A stretch of 64,000 nt of DNA, from positions 69,259,213-69,323,212 of the forward strand of contig NC_092044.1 of assembly GCF_003086295.3 (NCBI RefSeq), in the 5' to 3' direction. A program made the position numbers and the translations under genes. The notes under the pieces are model-generated. The model saw only the letters and a list, made by a program, of their open reading frames with translations, had not been told where the DNA came from and did not search any database. Within the stretch, counting starts at the first letter, position 1, and each line of letters begins with the position of its first letter. Shown here piece after piece: positions 24,304 to 35,465 of this stretch. This DNA is from Arachis hypogaea (lineage: Eukaryota; Streptophyta; Magnoliopsida; Fabales; Fabaceae).

Positions 24304-24633
24304 TATTGGATTTAGCCTCCTCTGCTACTATCTTGAGGGCATTGCACCTTTCTCAAGTAGGATTTTATGCATGCACATTAAAGAAATGATTCTTTTTAGA
24401 TCTGTAAGTGTCCATCGTATGGCATCCTTGTGTTGTTTCAGCACTTAGATTAGCTCTTCTTCTTGTTGTTCATTCAAACTTGAATTAATGATCACTGCGT
24501 ATGTGTTGTTATCACCCAAGTAGGCATACTTCAAGTTTGGAGGCAGAGCTTTTAGCTCCAGCTTTGGTGCCTCCGCTCCCAATTTTTTTGTTTTGTTGAG
24601 CATGATTTGTTCTTTTATAGTCTCTAGTGGTGG
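24304..24633 (-). other. RE6 linker between protease and RT
   Basis: Degenerate coding sequence linking protease to RT. Fragments are recognisable by position only. No separate gene is seen. Confidence 0.55.
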
Positions 24634-25710
24634 CTAACCACATGAGACTTGTTGATCTTGATCTTGGGTTTCTTCGCATTGTTCTTCCTCTAGGACTCCT
24701 TGAACTAGGGTCTCAATTGTGTCCACCATCATGCATTCAACAATGGATTCCTTGGGGTAGCTCATTGCCTTGAAGACATTGAAGACCATCTTCTCTTTGT
24801 GTAACCTCAAGACTAACTCCCCTTTTTGAACATCAATTATGGCCCCTGCAGTAGCTAGGAATGGCCTTCCTAGGATAATTGATATGTTGGCTTCTTCCTC
24901 CATATCAAGAACAACAAAATCAGCTGGGTAAATGAACTCCTCCACTTTCACCAATAGATCTTCCACTACACCATGGGAAAATTTAAAGGTTCTATCAGCC
25001 AATTCAAGCACCATTCTTGTTGGATTGGCCTCTTCTATTCTCATTCTTTTCATCGTGGCCAAAGACATGAGGTTTATGCTAGCTCTGAGAATACATAGTG
25101 CCTTCTCAATCTTCATGTCCCCAATGATATAGGGGATTTGGAAACTCCCAGGGTCTTTCAATTTTTGGGGTAGCTTCTTTTGTATTATAGCACTGCACTC
25201 TTCAGTAAGTACCACAGTTTCTTTCTCACCCTTGTTTCTCTTCCTTGTCATGAGTTCCTTTAAGAACTTAGCATAGAGCGGCATTTGCTCTAATGCATCA
25301 GCAAATGGTATGTTGATCTGGAGCTTCTTGAAGATTTCTAAGAATTTAGAGAGCTGGCTATCTTTCCCATCCTTACTCAGCCTTTGTGGATAGGGTGCTT
25401 GTGGCACATAAGGCTTTAGAACTTGCTTTGGTGAAGATGGTGTAGAGTTCTTTTCTTTCTTCTTGAATTTAAGTTCCTTTGCACTTTCTTTTTCCTGGTG
25501 GCTTTGAGTTGGGGGCGTTTCTTCCACAACTTTTCCATTTCTTAGTGTTATGGCCTTGAACTCTCCCCTTGGGTTAGCCATGGTGTCACTAGGAAAGGTA
25601 TGTGTAGGCATAGGTATTTGCTTAGACAAGCTCCCTACTTGTGCTTCCAATTTTAAAATTTCTGCCCCTTGATTATTTTTTGCTGGACCTGAACTCTTCA
25701 TGGTTATCAT
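24634..25710 (-). pseudogene. RE6 gag C-terminus and aspartic protease, catalytic site lost
   Basis: A 358-residue frame. The N-terminal third is the charged gag/protease linker (LEAQVGSLSKQIP, LRNGKVVEE, YPQRLSK). A retropepsin-like domain follows: IPYIIGDMKIEKALC, then INLMSLATM, and IILGRPFLATAGAIIDVQKGELVLR. Where active relatives have CDLG(A/S)SINLMP, this copy reads CILRASINLMS, so the catalytic Asp and its Gly are both replaced. The protease would be inactive even if translated. It is in a different frame from gag (26734). Confidence 0.88.
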
Positions 25711-26224
25711 CTATCTTTCTGTCAGCTTGTAGCTATCTTTCTAGAATAGTGGAAAAAGTCCCGGTCAGTTGTTTTGACAATTGAGCTATGGCTGCCTCCA
25801 ATTTTGAGAAACTGCTGCTGGTTTCACATGGTTGAATGGTGGGGGATGATGTATCTTGGTGGTGGTTGTTATGTGTTTGCTGTATAGGGTGATATGATAT
25901 GTTTTGTGAGTTGTGATAAGGTCTGTTGTTGCTCGATTGGTGGTTAGAGTTATGGTTGTTGTGGTGGTTACAGTGGTATGGTTTATGGTCTTGTCGATTT
26001 CTCCATCCAAAATTTTAGTGGTTCTTCCAACCTGGGTTGTATATCTTAGAGTTTGGATCATATGGTGGTCTAGATGGGTTGTTCACATAATTTGCTTGCT
26101 CCCATTCACATTCAGCTTCTGGTGCATATTCTTATTGCGGTGGTGCTTGAGCTTGGATAGCTGAGACTTGAATTGCCTCTACCTTATTTGTTAAGGCCAC
26201 TAATTGCGCTACAATTGCCTTGTT
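25711..26224 (-). pseudogene. RE6 gag C-terminal region, degenerate
   Basis: The linker between gag core and protease, mostly out of frame with both. The 26061-25786 frame is Thr/His-rich. A frame of the opposite strand is not conserved. No CCHC zinc knuckle is visible. Confidence 0.55.
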
Positions 26225-26734
26225 TTATGCTAACAAGGCATCCATAGAGTTAAGTTCCAGTACCCCTTTCTTTTGAGCTATTTCTAAAGTGTAGAAGTAC
26301 TCATTTTCGGCTACAGTCTCAATAACATCTATGGCCTCTTCAATAGTTTTCTTCTTGTTGAGTGAACCCCCTGAAGAGTGGTCCACAACATTCTTTGCTT
26401 CATATGATAGCCCTTCATAGAAGATATGTAGTTGAACCCATTTGTTGAACATGTCTAGAGGACATTTTCTTGTCAACCTATTGACTCTCTGTGGTGGGTA
26501 GAATCTTGCTAGGAATTTGTTCATAACTTTCTCCCAAGTGGTCAAGCTCTCCTTGGGAAATGCTTCCAACCACTTTGTTGCCTTATCTTTGAGTGAGAAA
26601 GGGAACAAAAGTAGCTTATAGGTGTCAGGGTGTACACCATTGGACTTTACAGTGTTGCATATCCTCAAGAATATAGTGAGATGTTGGTTTGGGTCCTCCT
26701 GGCACCCCTCTATATGAACAATTATTCTGCACAA
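26225..26734 (-). pseudogene. RE6 gag core, with internal deletion
   Basis: A 169-residue frame matching the retrotransposon gag family: DPNQHLTIFLRICNTVK, YKLLLFPFSLKDKATKWLEA, WEKVMNKFLARFYPPQ, and LHIFYEGLSYEAKNVVDHSSGGS. Compared with RE9 gag, about 27 residues are missing in frame between FYPPQRVNRL and CPLDMF. The gag N terminus lies at 26735-26939 in other frames and is cut at the 26940 junction. Confidence 0.85.
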
Positions 26735-26939
26735 GTGTGATGAGTTGAGGTTTCAACTCAAAGTTGTTAGCATAATTTGTTGGCTTCAGAATATTACTGC
26801 CACAGTTTCCTGGATTTGGGTTGATGTATGAGATAAGACTCTCCTCTCTTGCCCAACATGATTTCCAGCTTCCTCCCCAACATGGTTATGTGCCTATTCC
26901 TCCATATTTAGTTCTCAGATCTTCATCCACTACTTCCTC
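26735..26939 (-). pseudogene. RE6 gag N-terminal remnant up to duplication junction
   Basis: On the minus strand an out-of-frame segment still reads NNFELKPQL, a gag N-terminal motif also present in RE8 gag. Sequence changes to truncated RE3 LTR near 26940, so the start codon, leader and primer site of RE6 are absent here. Confidence 0.6.
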
Positions 26940-27191
26940 TAGAAAATAACTCTAAACTAGACTAAACTAATTGGTAATTAATTGTGTAACTAGATGGTAG
27001 AATGTGTCGTTGACTTTCCCTTTAATCCTTAGGTTTAATAGCATCAGAAGTGAGTTGGATTTGGGCCTAGGAAGCCCAGAAATTGCCCCCAGCGAATTCA
27101 CTTTAAGTGGGTCACGTGCGAGCACCGACACGTACGCATGGGTCACTTGTACGCATCGCTTGACAATTTGCTATCCACGCGTATGTGTCGC
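26940..27191 (-). repeat. RE3-type LTR, second copy, left part
   Basis: From about 26940 the sequence follows the RE3 LTR from about 10998 onward (AACTCTAAACTAGACTAAA..., GGGCCTAGGAAGCCCAGAAAT). RE8 interrupts it at 27191, and it resumes at 52746. The last five bases, GTCGC, are the RE8 target duplication. The copy differs from 10998-11230 at many C/T and G/A positions. Confidence 0.85.
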
Positions 27192-28800
27192 TGGTGGACG
27201 AAATTGTGATCATCAACAATGGCTCCAAAGATTTGGTGCTCTCAAACGTGAATTTCACTTTGTCACAACTCCGCACAACTAACCAGCAAGTGTACTGGGT
27301 CGTCCAAGTAATACCTTACATGAGTAAGGGTCGATCCCACAGAGATTGTTGGTATGAAACAAGCTATGGTCATCTTGTAAATCCCAGTCAGGCGGATTTA
27401 ACTGGATTAAGAGATTATTGGTTTAAATAAAGATAATAAAATAAACAGAAAATAAAGATAAAGTTACTCATGTAATTCAATGGTGAGAATTTCAGATAGG
27501 TGTATCGAGGTGCTGTGTTCCTTCTGAATCTCTGCTTTCCTACTTCTTCCTTTTAGTTTTTCATCACTCCTTTCTATGGCAAGCTTTATGTAGGGCATCA
27601 CCATTGTCAATGGCTACATCCCATCCTCTCAGTGAAAATGGTCCAAATGTTCTGTCACAGCACGGCTAATCATCTGTCGGTTCTCAATCAAGTTGGAATA
27701 GAATCCAGTGATTCTTTTGCGTCTGTCACTAACGCCCAGCCTTCAGGAGTTTGAAGCTCGTCACAGTCATTCAATCCCGGAATCCTACTCGGAATACCAC
27801 AGACAAGGTTAGACTTTCCGGATTCCCATGAATGCCGCCATCAATTCTAGCTTATACCACGAAGATTCTGATCAAGGAATCCAAGAGATATGCGCCCGGC
27901 CTAAGGTAGAACGGAAGTGGTTGTCAGTCACGCGCGTTCATAGGTGAGAATGATGATGAGCGTCACGGATCATCACATTCATCAAGTCGAAGTGCAACGA
28001 ATATCTTGGAACAGGAATAAATCGAATTGGATAGAAGATAGTAGTAATTGCATTAAAACTTGAGGTACAGTAGAGCTCCACACCCTTAATCTATGGTGTG
28101 TAGAAACTCCACCGTTGAAAATACATGAGTGAAAGGTCCAGGCATGGCCGAATGGCCAGCCCCCAGATCTAAGAACTAAACGTCCAAAGATTGAATAATA
28201 CAATCAAAGATATTTAATAAACTAGTAAAAAGTTCTATTTATACTAAACTAGCTAATAGGGTTTATAGAGGTAAGTAATTGATGCATAAATTCACTTCCG
28301 GGGCCCACTTGGTGTGTGCTTGGGCTGAGCTTGATCTATCCACGAGCTGGGCATTCAACTCTGGTTTGTGACGTGTTTCTGGCATTTGACTCCTGAATGC
28401 AGCATGGAACTGGCGTTGAGTGCCAGTTTACGTCGTCAAATCTCGAATAAAATATGGACTATTATATATTGATGGAAAGCTCTGGACATATACTTTCCAA
28501 CGCCGTTAAGAGCGCGCCATTTGGAGTTCTGTAGGTCCAGAAAATCCATTTTGAGTGTAGGGAGGTCAGATTCCAACAGCATCAGCAGTGCTTTGTCAGC
28601 CTCCTATCAGAGTTTTGCTCAGGTCCCTCAATTTCAGCCAGAAAATACCTGAAATCACAGAAAAACACACAAACTCATAGTAAAGTCCAGAAATGTGAAT
28701 TTAGCATAAAAACCAATGAAAATATCCCTAAAAGTAACTAGATCATACTAAAAACTACCTAAAAACAATGCCAAAAAGCGTATAAATTATCTGCTCATCA
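27192..28800 (-). repeat. RE8 3' LTR
   Basis: Minus strand: starts TGATGAGCAGATAATTTATA (28800) and ends TCGTCCACCA (27192), 1609 bp. Compared with the 5' LTR (51141-52745) it lacks about 45 bases near 28340 but keeps about 45 bases that the 5' LTR lost near 51695, so each LTR has its own deletion. Confidence 0.92.
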
Positions 28801-28803
28801 CAA

Positions 28804-28838
28804 CACCAAACTTAAATTGTTGCTTGTCCCCAAGCAAC
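28804..28838 (-). promoter_or_regulatory. Stem-loop plus AAGTTTGGTGTTG module before RE8 3' LTR
   Basis: Minus strand: GTTGCTTG / CAAGCAAC with loop GGGA (28819-28838), then AATTTAAGTTTGGTGTTG to the LTR. Identical in stem to RE2 and RE9. Confidence 0.65.
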
Positions 28839-29903
28839 TGAAAATCAATTAGGATAAAAATAAGAGAATATACTATAAATCCCAAAATATCAATGAATAT
28901 TAATTCTAATTAGATGAGCGGGACTTGTAGCTTTTTGCTTCTGAAGAGTTTTGGCATCTCACTTTTTCCTTTGAAGTTTAGAATGATTGGCCTCTATAGG
29001 AACTTAGAATTTCAGATAGTGTTATTGATTCTCCTAGTTAAGTTTGCTGATTCTTGAACACAGCTACTTTTATGAGTCTTGGCCGTGGCCCTAAGCATTT
29101 TGTTTTCCAGTATTACCACCGGATACATAAATGCCACAGACACATGACTGGGTGAACCTTTTCAGATTGTGACTCAGCTTTGCTAGAGTCCCCAGTTAGA
29201 GGTGTCTAGAGCTCTTAAACACACTCTTTTTTCTGTGGATCACAACTTTAACCACTCAGTCTCAAGCTTTTCACTTGGACCTGCATGCCACAAGCACATG
29301 GTCAGGGACAACTTGATTTAGCCGCTTAGGCCTGGATTTTATTTCCTTGGGCCCTCCTATCCATTGATACTCAAAGCCTTGGATCCTTTTTACCCTTGCC
29401 TTTTGGTTTTAAGGGCTATTGGCTTTTTCTGCTTGCTTTTTCTTTTTCTTTCTATTTTTTTTCGCCAAATTTTTTTTCGCAAGCTTTTGCTTTTTCACTG
29501 CTTTTTCTTGCTTCAAGAATCAATTTCATGATTTTTCAGATTGTCAATAACATTTTTCTTTGTTCATCATTCTTTCAAGAGCCAACAATTTTAACATTCA
29601 TAAACAACAAGATCAAAAAATATGCACTGTTCAAGCATTCATTCAGAAAACAAAAAGTATTGTCACCACATCAATATAATTAAACTAATTTCAAGGATAA
29701 ATTCGAAACTCATGTACTTCTTGTTCTTTTGAATTAAAACATATTTCATTTAAGATAGGTGAAGGATTTATGGAATTTATTTATAGCTTTAAGACATAGT
29801 TATTAAATACTAATGATCATGAGGTAGAGACACAAAATATAAACACACATATAGCATAAGAAAAATGAAAAACAGAAGAATAAGAACAAGGAGTGAGTCC
29901 ACC
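28839..29903 (-). other. RE8 3' untranslated region
   Basis: Non-coding, parallel to 37709-38770 of RE9 in reverse orientation. A T-rich tract (29433-29510) is the reverse of the A-rich tract of RE9. No gene is visible. Confidence 0.65.
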
Positions 29904-30052
29904 TTAGTGAGGGTGGCGCCTTTTGAAGGACCAATGGTGCTTTTTGAGCTCCTTTATGTCTCCTCCTTGCCTCTGTTGCATGATCCCTAGTGATTTTGTT
30001 GCTTTTAGTTGCTCCCAATAGTTGTGGAGGAAAATGTATCCCCTGAGGTACC
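29904..30052 (-). pseudogene. RE8 aORF, C-terminal fragment
   Basis: Minus strand: starts at the RE9 insertion (GTACC at 30048-30052) and encodes the region equivalent to PQGMHFPPNNYWEQ followed directly by the Gln/Arg-rich C terminus. It is shorter than RE9's aORF because the central domain and most of the coiled coil are missing. The N-terminal part is at 44384-44549 (and duplicated at 40607-40769). Confidence 0.75.
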
Positions 30053-31816
30053 TGATGAGCGGATAATTTATACGCTTTTTGGCATTGTTTTTAGGTAGTT
30101 TTTAGTAAGTTCAAGCTACTTTTAGGGATGTTTTCATTAGTTTTTATGTTAAATTCACATTTCTGGACTTTACTATGAGTTTGTTTGTTTTTCTGTAATT
30201 TCAGGTAATTTCTGGCTGAAATTGAGGGACTTGAGCAAAACTCTGAAAAAGGCTGACAAAAGGACTGCTGATGCTGTTGGAATCTGACCTCCCTGCACTC
30301 AAAATGGATTTTCTGGAGCTACGGAACTCCAATTGGCGCGCTCTTAACGGCGTTGGAAAGTAGACATCCAGAGCTTTCCAGCAATATATAATAGTACATA
30401 CTTTATTGGGAAATTGACGATGTAACTTGGCATTGAATGCCAAGTACATGCTGCTGTCTGGAGTTAAACGCCAGAAACACGTCATCATCCGGAGTTGAAC
30501 GCCCAAAACACGTTATAACTTGGGGTTTAACTCCAAGAAAAGCCTCAGCTCGTGGATAGATCAAGCTCAGCCCAAACATACACCAAGTGGGCCCTGGAAG
30601 TGGATTTATGCATCAATTACTTACTCATGTAAACCCTAGTAGCTAGTCTAGTATAAATAGGATAAGTTACTATTGTATTAGACATCTTTTGACAGTTTAA
30701 TCTTTTGACTTTTTAGTCTTTGATCATTCAATCTTTTGATCATTCAGGAGGCTGGCCATTCGGCCATGCCTGAACCTTTCACTTATGTATTTTCAATGGT
30801 GGAGTTTCTGCACACCATAGATTAAGGGTGTGGAGCTCTGCTGCACCTCAAAGTTTCAATACAATTACTATTACTTTCTGTTCAATTCTCTTTTATTCTT
30901 ATTCCAAGATATACATTGCACTTCAACTTGATGAATGAGATGATCCGTGACAGTCATCATCATTCTCAACTATGAACGCGCGTGACTGACAGCCACTTCC
31001 GTTCTACTTTAGGTCGGGAGCATATCTCTTAGATTCCCCAACAGAATCTTCATGGGGATCCGAAAAGTCTAACCTTGTCTGTGGTATTCCGAGTAGGATC
31101 CCGGGAATCCGGAAAGTCTAACCTTGTCTGTGGTATTTCGAGTAGGATTCCGGTATTGAATGACTGTGATGAGCTTCAAACTCCTGAAGGCTGGGCGTGA
31201 TGACAAACACAAAAGAATCAAGGGATTCTACTCCAACCTGATTGAGAACCGACAGATGATTAGCAGTGCTGTGACAGAGCATTTGGACCATTTTCACTGA
31301 GAGGATGGGATGTAGCCATTGTCAAGGGTGATGCCTCCAGACGATTAGCCGTGCAGTGACAGCGCATAGGACCATTTTCCCGAGAGGATTAAATGTAGCC
31401 ATTGATGACGATAATGCCCTACATACAGCTTGCCATGGAAAGGAGTAAGAAGAATTGGATGAAAGCAATAAGAAGGTAGAGATTCGAAAGGATTCTAGCA
31501 TCTCCACACGCCTATCTGAAATTCCCACTATTGATCTACATAAGTATTTCTATCCCTTTATTTTATTTATCTTTTAATTATCTAATCCAATTACATTTGA
31601 CCTTATGAATCCACTTAACTGAGATTTACAAGGTGACCATAGCTTGCTTCATACCAACAATCTCTGTGGGATCGACCCTTACTCACGTAAGGTATTACTT
31701 GGATGACCCAGTACACTTGCTGGTTAAGTTGAACGGAGTTGTGAAAAGAAAGTGCTGAGTTAGTTTTTAGGCACATGCCAAAGAGCCGTTATTGTTAATC
31801 ACAATTTCGTCCACCA
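30053..31816 (+). repeat. RE9 5' LTR
   Basis: 1764 bp, TGATGAGCGG to GTCCACCA. It carries a TATA box at 30652-30659 and GGAGTTAAACGCC / GGAGTTGAACGCCC palindromes at 30425-30540. Relative to the 3' LTR it lacks about 30 bases at about 31050 (the GTATAAGCTAGATAGATGG region). Confidence 0.95.
30652..30659 (+). promoter_or_regulatory. TATA box of RE9 5' LTR
   Basis: TATAAATA in the context GTCTAGTATAAATAGGAT. The same sequence is kept in the 3' LTR (39408-39415), the hybrid LTR and RE10. It is the likely element promoter. Confidence 0.6.
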
Positions 31817-31822
31817 AGTTTT

Positions 31823-31840
31823 TGGCGCCGTTGCCGGGGA
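31823..31840 (+). other. RE9 primer-binding site (tRNA-Asp)
   Basis: TGGCGCCGTTGCCGGGGA, exact complement of the plant tRNA-Asp 3' end, 6 bases after the LTR. Confidence 0.93.
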
Positions 31841-33340
31841 TTGTTCGAGTATGGATAACTGACGGTTCATCTTGTTGCTCAGATTAGGTAATTTTCTTTT
31901 CAAAAATCATTTTCAAAATTTTTCTTTTCTTTTTCGTTTTTACCAAAAATATTTTCGAAAAAAAATAATTATAAAAATACAAAAAAATCATAAAATCATA
32001 AAAACAAAAAAAATATTTTGTGTTTCTTGTTTGAGTCTTGAGTCAAATTTTAAGTTTGGTTTCAATTGCATGCTTTAAAAAGTTTTCTTGCATTTTTCGA
32101 AAATTCCATGCATTCATAGTGTTCTTCATAATCTTCAAGTTGTTCTTGGTAAGTCTTCGTGTTTGGTCTTGATGTTTTCTTGTTTTGTGTTGTTTGTTGT
32201 TTTTCATGTGCATTTTTCGTTTGTTAGAGTCCATGCATTAAAGATTTCTAAGTTTGGTGTCTAGCATGTTTTCTTTGCATCAAAAATTTTTCAAAATTAT
32301 GTTCTTGATGTTCATCATGATCTTCAAAGTGTTCTTGGTGTTCATCTTGACATTCATAGTGTTCTTGCATGCATTATGTGTTTGATCCAAAATTTTCATA
32401 TTTTGGGTCATTTTTATGTTTTTCTCTATCATCTTTAAAATTTCAAAAATCAAAAAAATATATTTTCCTTATTTCCCTCCAAATTTTCGAAATTTTGGGT
32501 TGACTTGGTCAAAAATTTTTAAAATTAGTTGTTCTCACAAGTCAAGTCAAATTTTCAATTTTTTTAAAAAAAAATCTTATCTTTTCAAAATCTTTTTCTA
32601 AAAAATCATATCTTTTCAATTTTATCTTTGTTTTTCGAAAATTTTCAAAAATCTTTTTTTTTAATTATTTTCAAAATTACACTAACAATTAATGTGATTG
32701 ATTCAAAAATTTGAAGTTTGTTACTTTCTTGTTAAGAAAGGTTCAGTCTTTAAGTTCTAGAATCTTATCTTGAAGTTCTTGTTAGTGAAGTAAGTAATTT
32801 TAAATTTAAAAATTAAATCTTTTTATCTTTTATCTTATCTTTTTCAAAAATTTTATCTTTTTCAAAATTTGAGTTCAAAATATCTTATCTAACCTCTTAT
32901 CTTCTTATCTTTTCAAATTTGATTTTACTATCTTTTCCAACTAACTCTTTGACTTTTTGTTTGTTTCTTATCTTTTTCAAAATCACCTAACTACTTTTCC
33001 CTCTTCAATTTTCAAAAATATCTCACCTCTTTTTTTTCAAAATTCTTTTAATTAACTAATTATTTCAAATTTTAATTTTAATTTCATTTCTTCCTTTAAT
33101 TTTCGAAAATTACTAACCCTTTTTTTTTAAATTATTTTCGAATTCTCTATCTCTTCTCTCTTATTCTATTTAATTATTTATTTACTAACACTTCTCTTCA
33201 CCTATTTTCATCTAAAAATCTGAACATAATCTATCCCTTGTGTTTGGATTCTTCACTCTTTCTTCTTCTACTAACATAAAGGAATCTCTATACTGTGACA
33301 TAGAGAATTCCTCTTCTTTTCTTGTTTTCTTCTCTTTCTT
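31841..33340 (+). other. RE9 5' leader
   Basis: 1.5-kb T-rich leader full of TTTTCAAAATTTT-like runs. TAAGTTTGGTTT and TAAGTTTGGTGT occur at 32051 and 32249, here without a clear strong hairpin. The RE8 leader (49503-51116) is its reversed homologue. Small frames inside are not conserved. Confidence 0.7.
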
Positions 33341-34274
33341 ATGAGCAGGAACAAGGATAAAGGCACTCTTGTTAAAATTGATCCAGAACCTGAAAGGACT
33401 CTGAAGAGAAAATTAAGAGAAGCTAAGTTACAACAATCCAAATGTAACCTTTCAGAAACATTAGAACAAGAGAAGGAGATGGCAGCCGAAAATAATAATA
33501 ATGCAAGGAGAATGCTTGGTGACTTCACAAAGCCAACATCCAAATTTGATGGAAGAAGCATCTCCATTCCTGCCATTCCATCTGGAGATCCTTATTAGTT
33601 TTTAACTGAGTTCTTGCAGATCTGTGAGACTGTAAAGACGAATGGAGTTGATCCTGAAGTCTACAGACTCATGCTTTTCCCCTTTGCTGTAAGAGACAAA
33701 GCTAGAATATGGTTGGATTCACAACTAAAGGATAGCCTGGACTCCTGGGATAAGCTGGTCACTGCCTTCTTGGATAAATTCTTTCCTCCTCAAAAGCTGA
33801 GCAAGCTGAGAGTGGATGTTCAAACCTTTAAACAAAAAGATGGTGAATCCCTCTATAAAACTTGGGAAAGATACAAGCAGCTGACCAAAAGATATCCATC
33901 TGACATGTTTTCAGAATGGACCATATTAGATATATTCTATTATGGTCTATCTGAATTTTCGAAAATGTCATTGGACCATTCTGCAGGTGGATCTATTCAC
34001 CTAAAGAAAACGCCAGAAGAGGCTCAAGAACTCATTGACATGGTTGCAAACAACCAATTTCATGTACACTTCTGAGAGGAATTCCGTGAATAATGGGATA
34101 CCTCAGAAGAAAGGAGTTCTTGAAATTGATGCTCTGAATGCCATATTGGCTCAGAACAAAGTGTTGACTCAGCAAGTCAACATGATCTCTCAAAGTCTGA
34201 ATGGATAGCAAAATGCATCCAACAGTACTAAAGAGGCAGCTTCTGAAGAAGCTTATGATCCTGAGAATCCTGCA
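33341..34274 (+). pseudogene. RE9 gag, three defects
   Basis: The gene starts at ATG 33341 (MSRNKDKG), as in RE8. An in-frame deletion removes the segment corresponding to ANNFELKPQLVALMQQNC in RE8, and a TAG (33596-33598) replaces a CAG. The same frame then encodes the gag core (ICETVKTNGVDPEVYRLMLFPFAVRDKARIWLDS, FFPPQKLSKLRVDVQTFKQKDGESLY, FYYGLSEFSKMSLDHSAGGS). One extra T near 34060 shifts the frame and ends it at 34075. The shifted frame continues to a TAG at 34206-34208 (TGG in RE8) and then into the protease frame. Gag would form the particle shell. Confidence 0.88.
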
Positions 34275-35465
34275 ATGGCAGAGGTTAATTACATGGGTGA
34301 ACCTTATGGAAACACCTATAACTCATCATGGAGAAATCATCCAAATTTCTCATGGAAGGATCAACAAAAGCTTCAACAAGGCTTTAACAATGGTGGACGT
34401 AATAGGCTGAGCAATAGCAAGCCTTTTCCATCATCTTCTCAGCAACAGACAGAGAATTCTGAACAAAACACTTCTAATTTAGCCAATCTAGTCTCTGATC
34501 TGTCAAAGGCCACTTTCAGTTTCATGATTGAAACAAGATCCTCCATCAAAAATCTGGAGGCACAAGTGGGCCAGCTGAGTAAGAAAGTCATTGAAACTCC
34601 TCCCAGTATTCTCCCAAGTAATACAGAAGAGAATCTAAAAGGAGAGTGCAAAGCCATTGATATAATCAATATGGCCGAATGCACAAGGGAGGAGGAGGAC
34701 GAAAATCCTAGTGAGGAAGACCTCCTGGGACGTCTCTCAAGCAAGAAGGAGTTTCCTATTAAGGATCCAAAGGAATCTGAGGCTCATATAGAGACCATAG
34801 AGATTTCATTAAATCTCCTTCTGCCATTCATGAGCTCTGAAGACTATTCTTCCTCTGAAGAGGATGAAGATGTGACTGGAGAGCAAGTTGCTCAATATTT
34901 AGCAGCTATCATGAAGCTGAATGCCAAGTTGTTTGGTAATGAGACTTGGGAAAGTGAACCTCCCTTGCTCATCAATGAACTAGATACCTGGATTCAGCAA
35001 ACTCTACCTCAAAAGAAACAAGATCCTGGCAAGTTCTTAATACCTTGTACCATAGGCACCATGACCTTTGAAAAAGCTCTATGTGATCTGGGGTCAGGGA
35101 TAAATCTTATGCCACTCTCTGTAATGGAGAAGCTGGGGATCATTGAGGTACAACCTGCCTTGTTCTCATTACAATTGGCAGACAAGTCATTGAGACAAGC
35201 TTATGGAATAGTAGAGGACGTGTTAGTAAAGGTTAAAGGCCTTTACATCCCTGCCGATTTCATAATCTTAGACACTAGGAAGGAAGAGGATGAATGCATT
35301 ATCCTTGGAAGACCTTTCCTAGCCACAGCAGGAGCTGTGATAGACGTCAACAGAGGTGAACTAGTCCTTCAATTGAATGGTGACTACCTTATGTTTAAGG
35401 CACATGGCCATCCCTCTGTGACAAAAGAGAGTAAGCATGAAGAGCTTCTCTCAGTCAAACTCTAA
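34275..35465 (+). CDS. RE9 gag C-terminus and aspartic protease
   Basis: A 396-codon frame opening in gag C-terminal sequence (NYMGEPYGNTYNSSWRNHP; LEAQVGQLSKKV) and leading through an acidic linker (SSEEDEDVTGEQVAQYL) to a retropepsin-like domain. The active-site motif CDLGSGINLMPLSV lies near residue 270 and the flap/C-terminal motif IILGRPFLATAGAVIDV near 343. Asp and Gly of the active site are intact, unlike RE6 and RE5. The frame ends LLSVKL just as the SKFGV repeats would begin, because of a frame change in the first repeat. The first usable ATG is arbitrary, since the natural product would be a gag-protease fusion. Confidence 0.8.
   Translation: MAEVNYMGEPYGNTYNSSWRNHPNFSWKDQQKLQQGFNNGGRNRLSNSKPFPSSSQQQTENSEQNTSNLANLVSDLSKATFSFMIETRSSIKNLEAQVGQLSKKVIETPPSILPSNTEENLKGECKAIDIINMAECTREEEDENPSEEDLLGRLSSKKEFPIKDPKESEAHIETIEISLNLLLPFMSSEDYSSSEEDEDVTGEQVAQYLAAIMKLNAKLFGNETWESEPPLLINELDTWIQQTLPQKKQDPGKFLIPCTIGTMTFEKALCDLGSGINLMPLSVMEKLGIIEVQPALFSLQLADKSLRQAYGIVEDVLVKVKGLYIPADFIILDTRKEEDECIILGRPFLATAGAVIDVNRGELVLQLNGDYLMFKAHGHPSVTKESKHEELLSVKL

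Larger units (their letters stand above)
18252..26939 (-). mobile_element. RE6 internal region: Athila-like Ty3/gypsy with pol, defective
   Basis: Reading right to left: gag, protease, RT, RNase H, integrase, then aORF, then the LTR. The RT box FMDDFSVFG and the integrase-before-extra-ORF layout fit the Athila/Tat branch of Ty3/gypsy. Every gene is interrupted by stops and frame changes. The region ends abruptly at about 26940 in the gag N-terminal region, without leader or primer site, where truncated RE3 LTR sequence begins. This is the only element here with polymerase genes. Confidence 0.88.

Noticed and set aside
29396..29683. Phe-rich frame of 95 codons resembling a membrane protein
   Set aside because: It is the T-rich complement of the A-rich 3' region of RE8. 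The equivalent frame at 37878-38192 is on the other strand of RE9 for the same reason.
31872..32601. Short frames in the RE9 leader
   Set aside because: Low-complexity T-rich DNA; frames are not kept in the RE8 leader.
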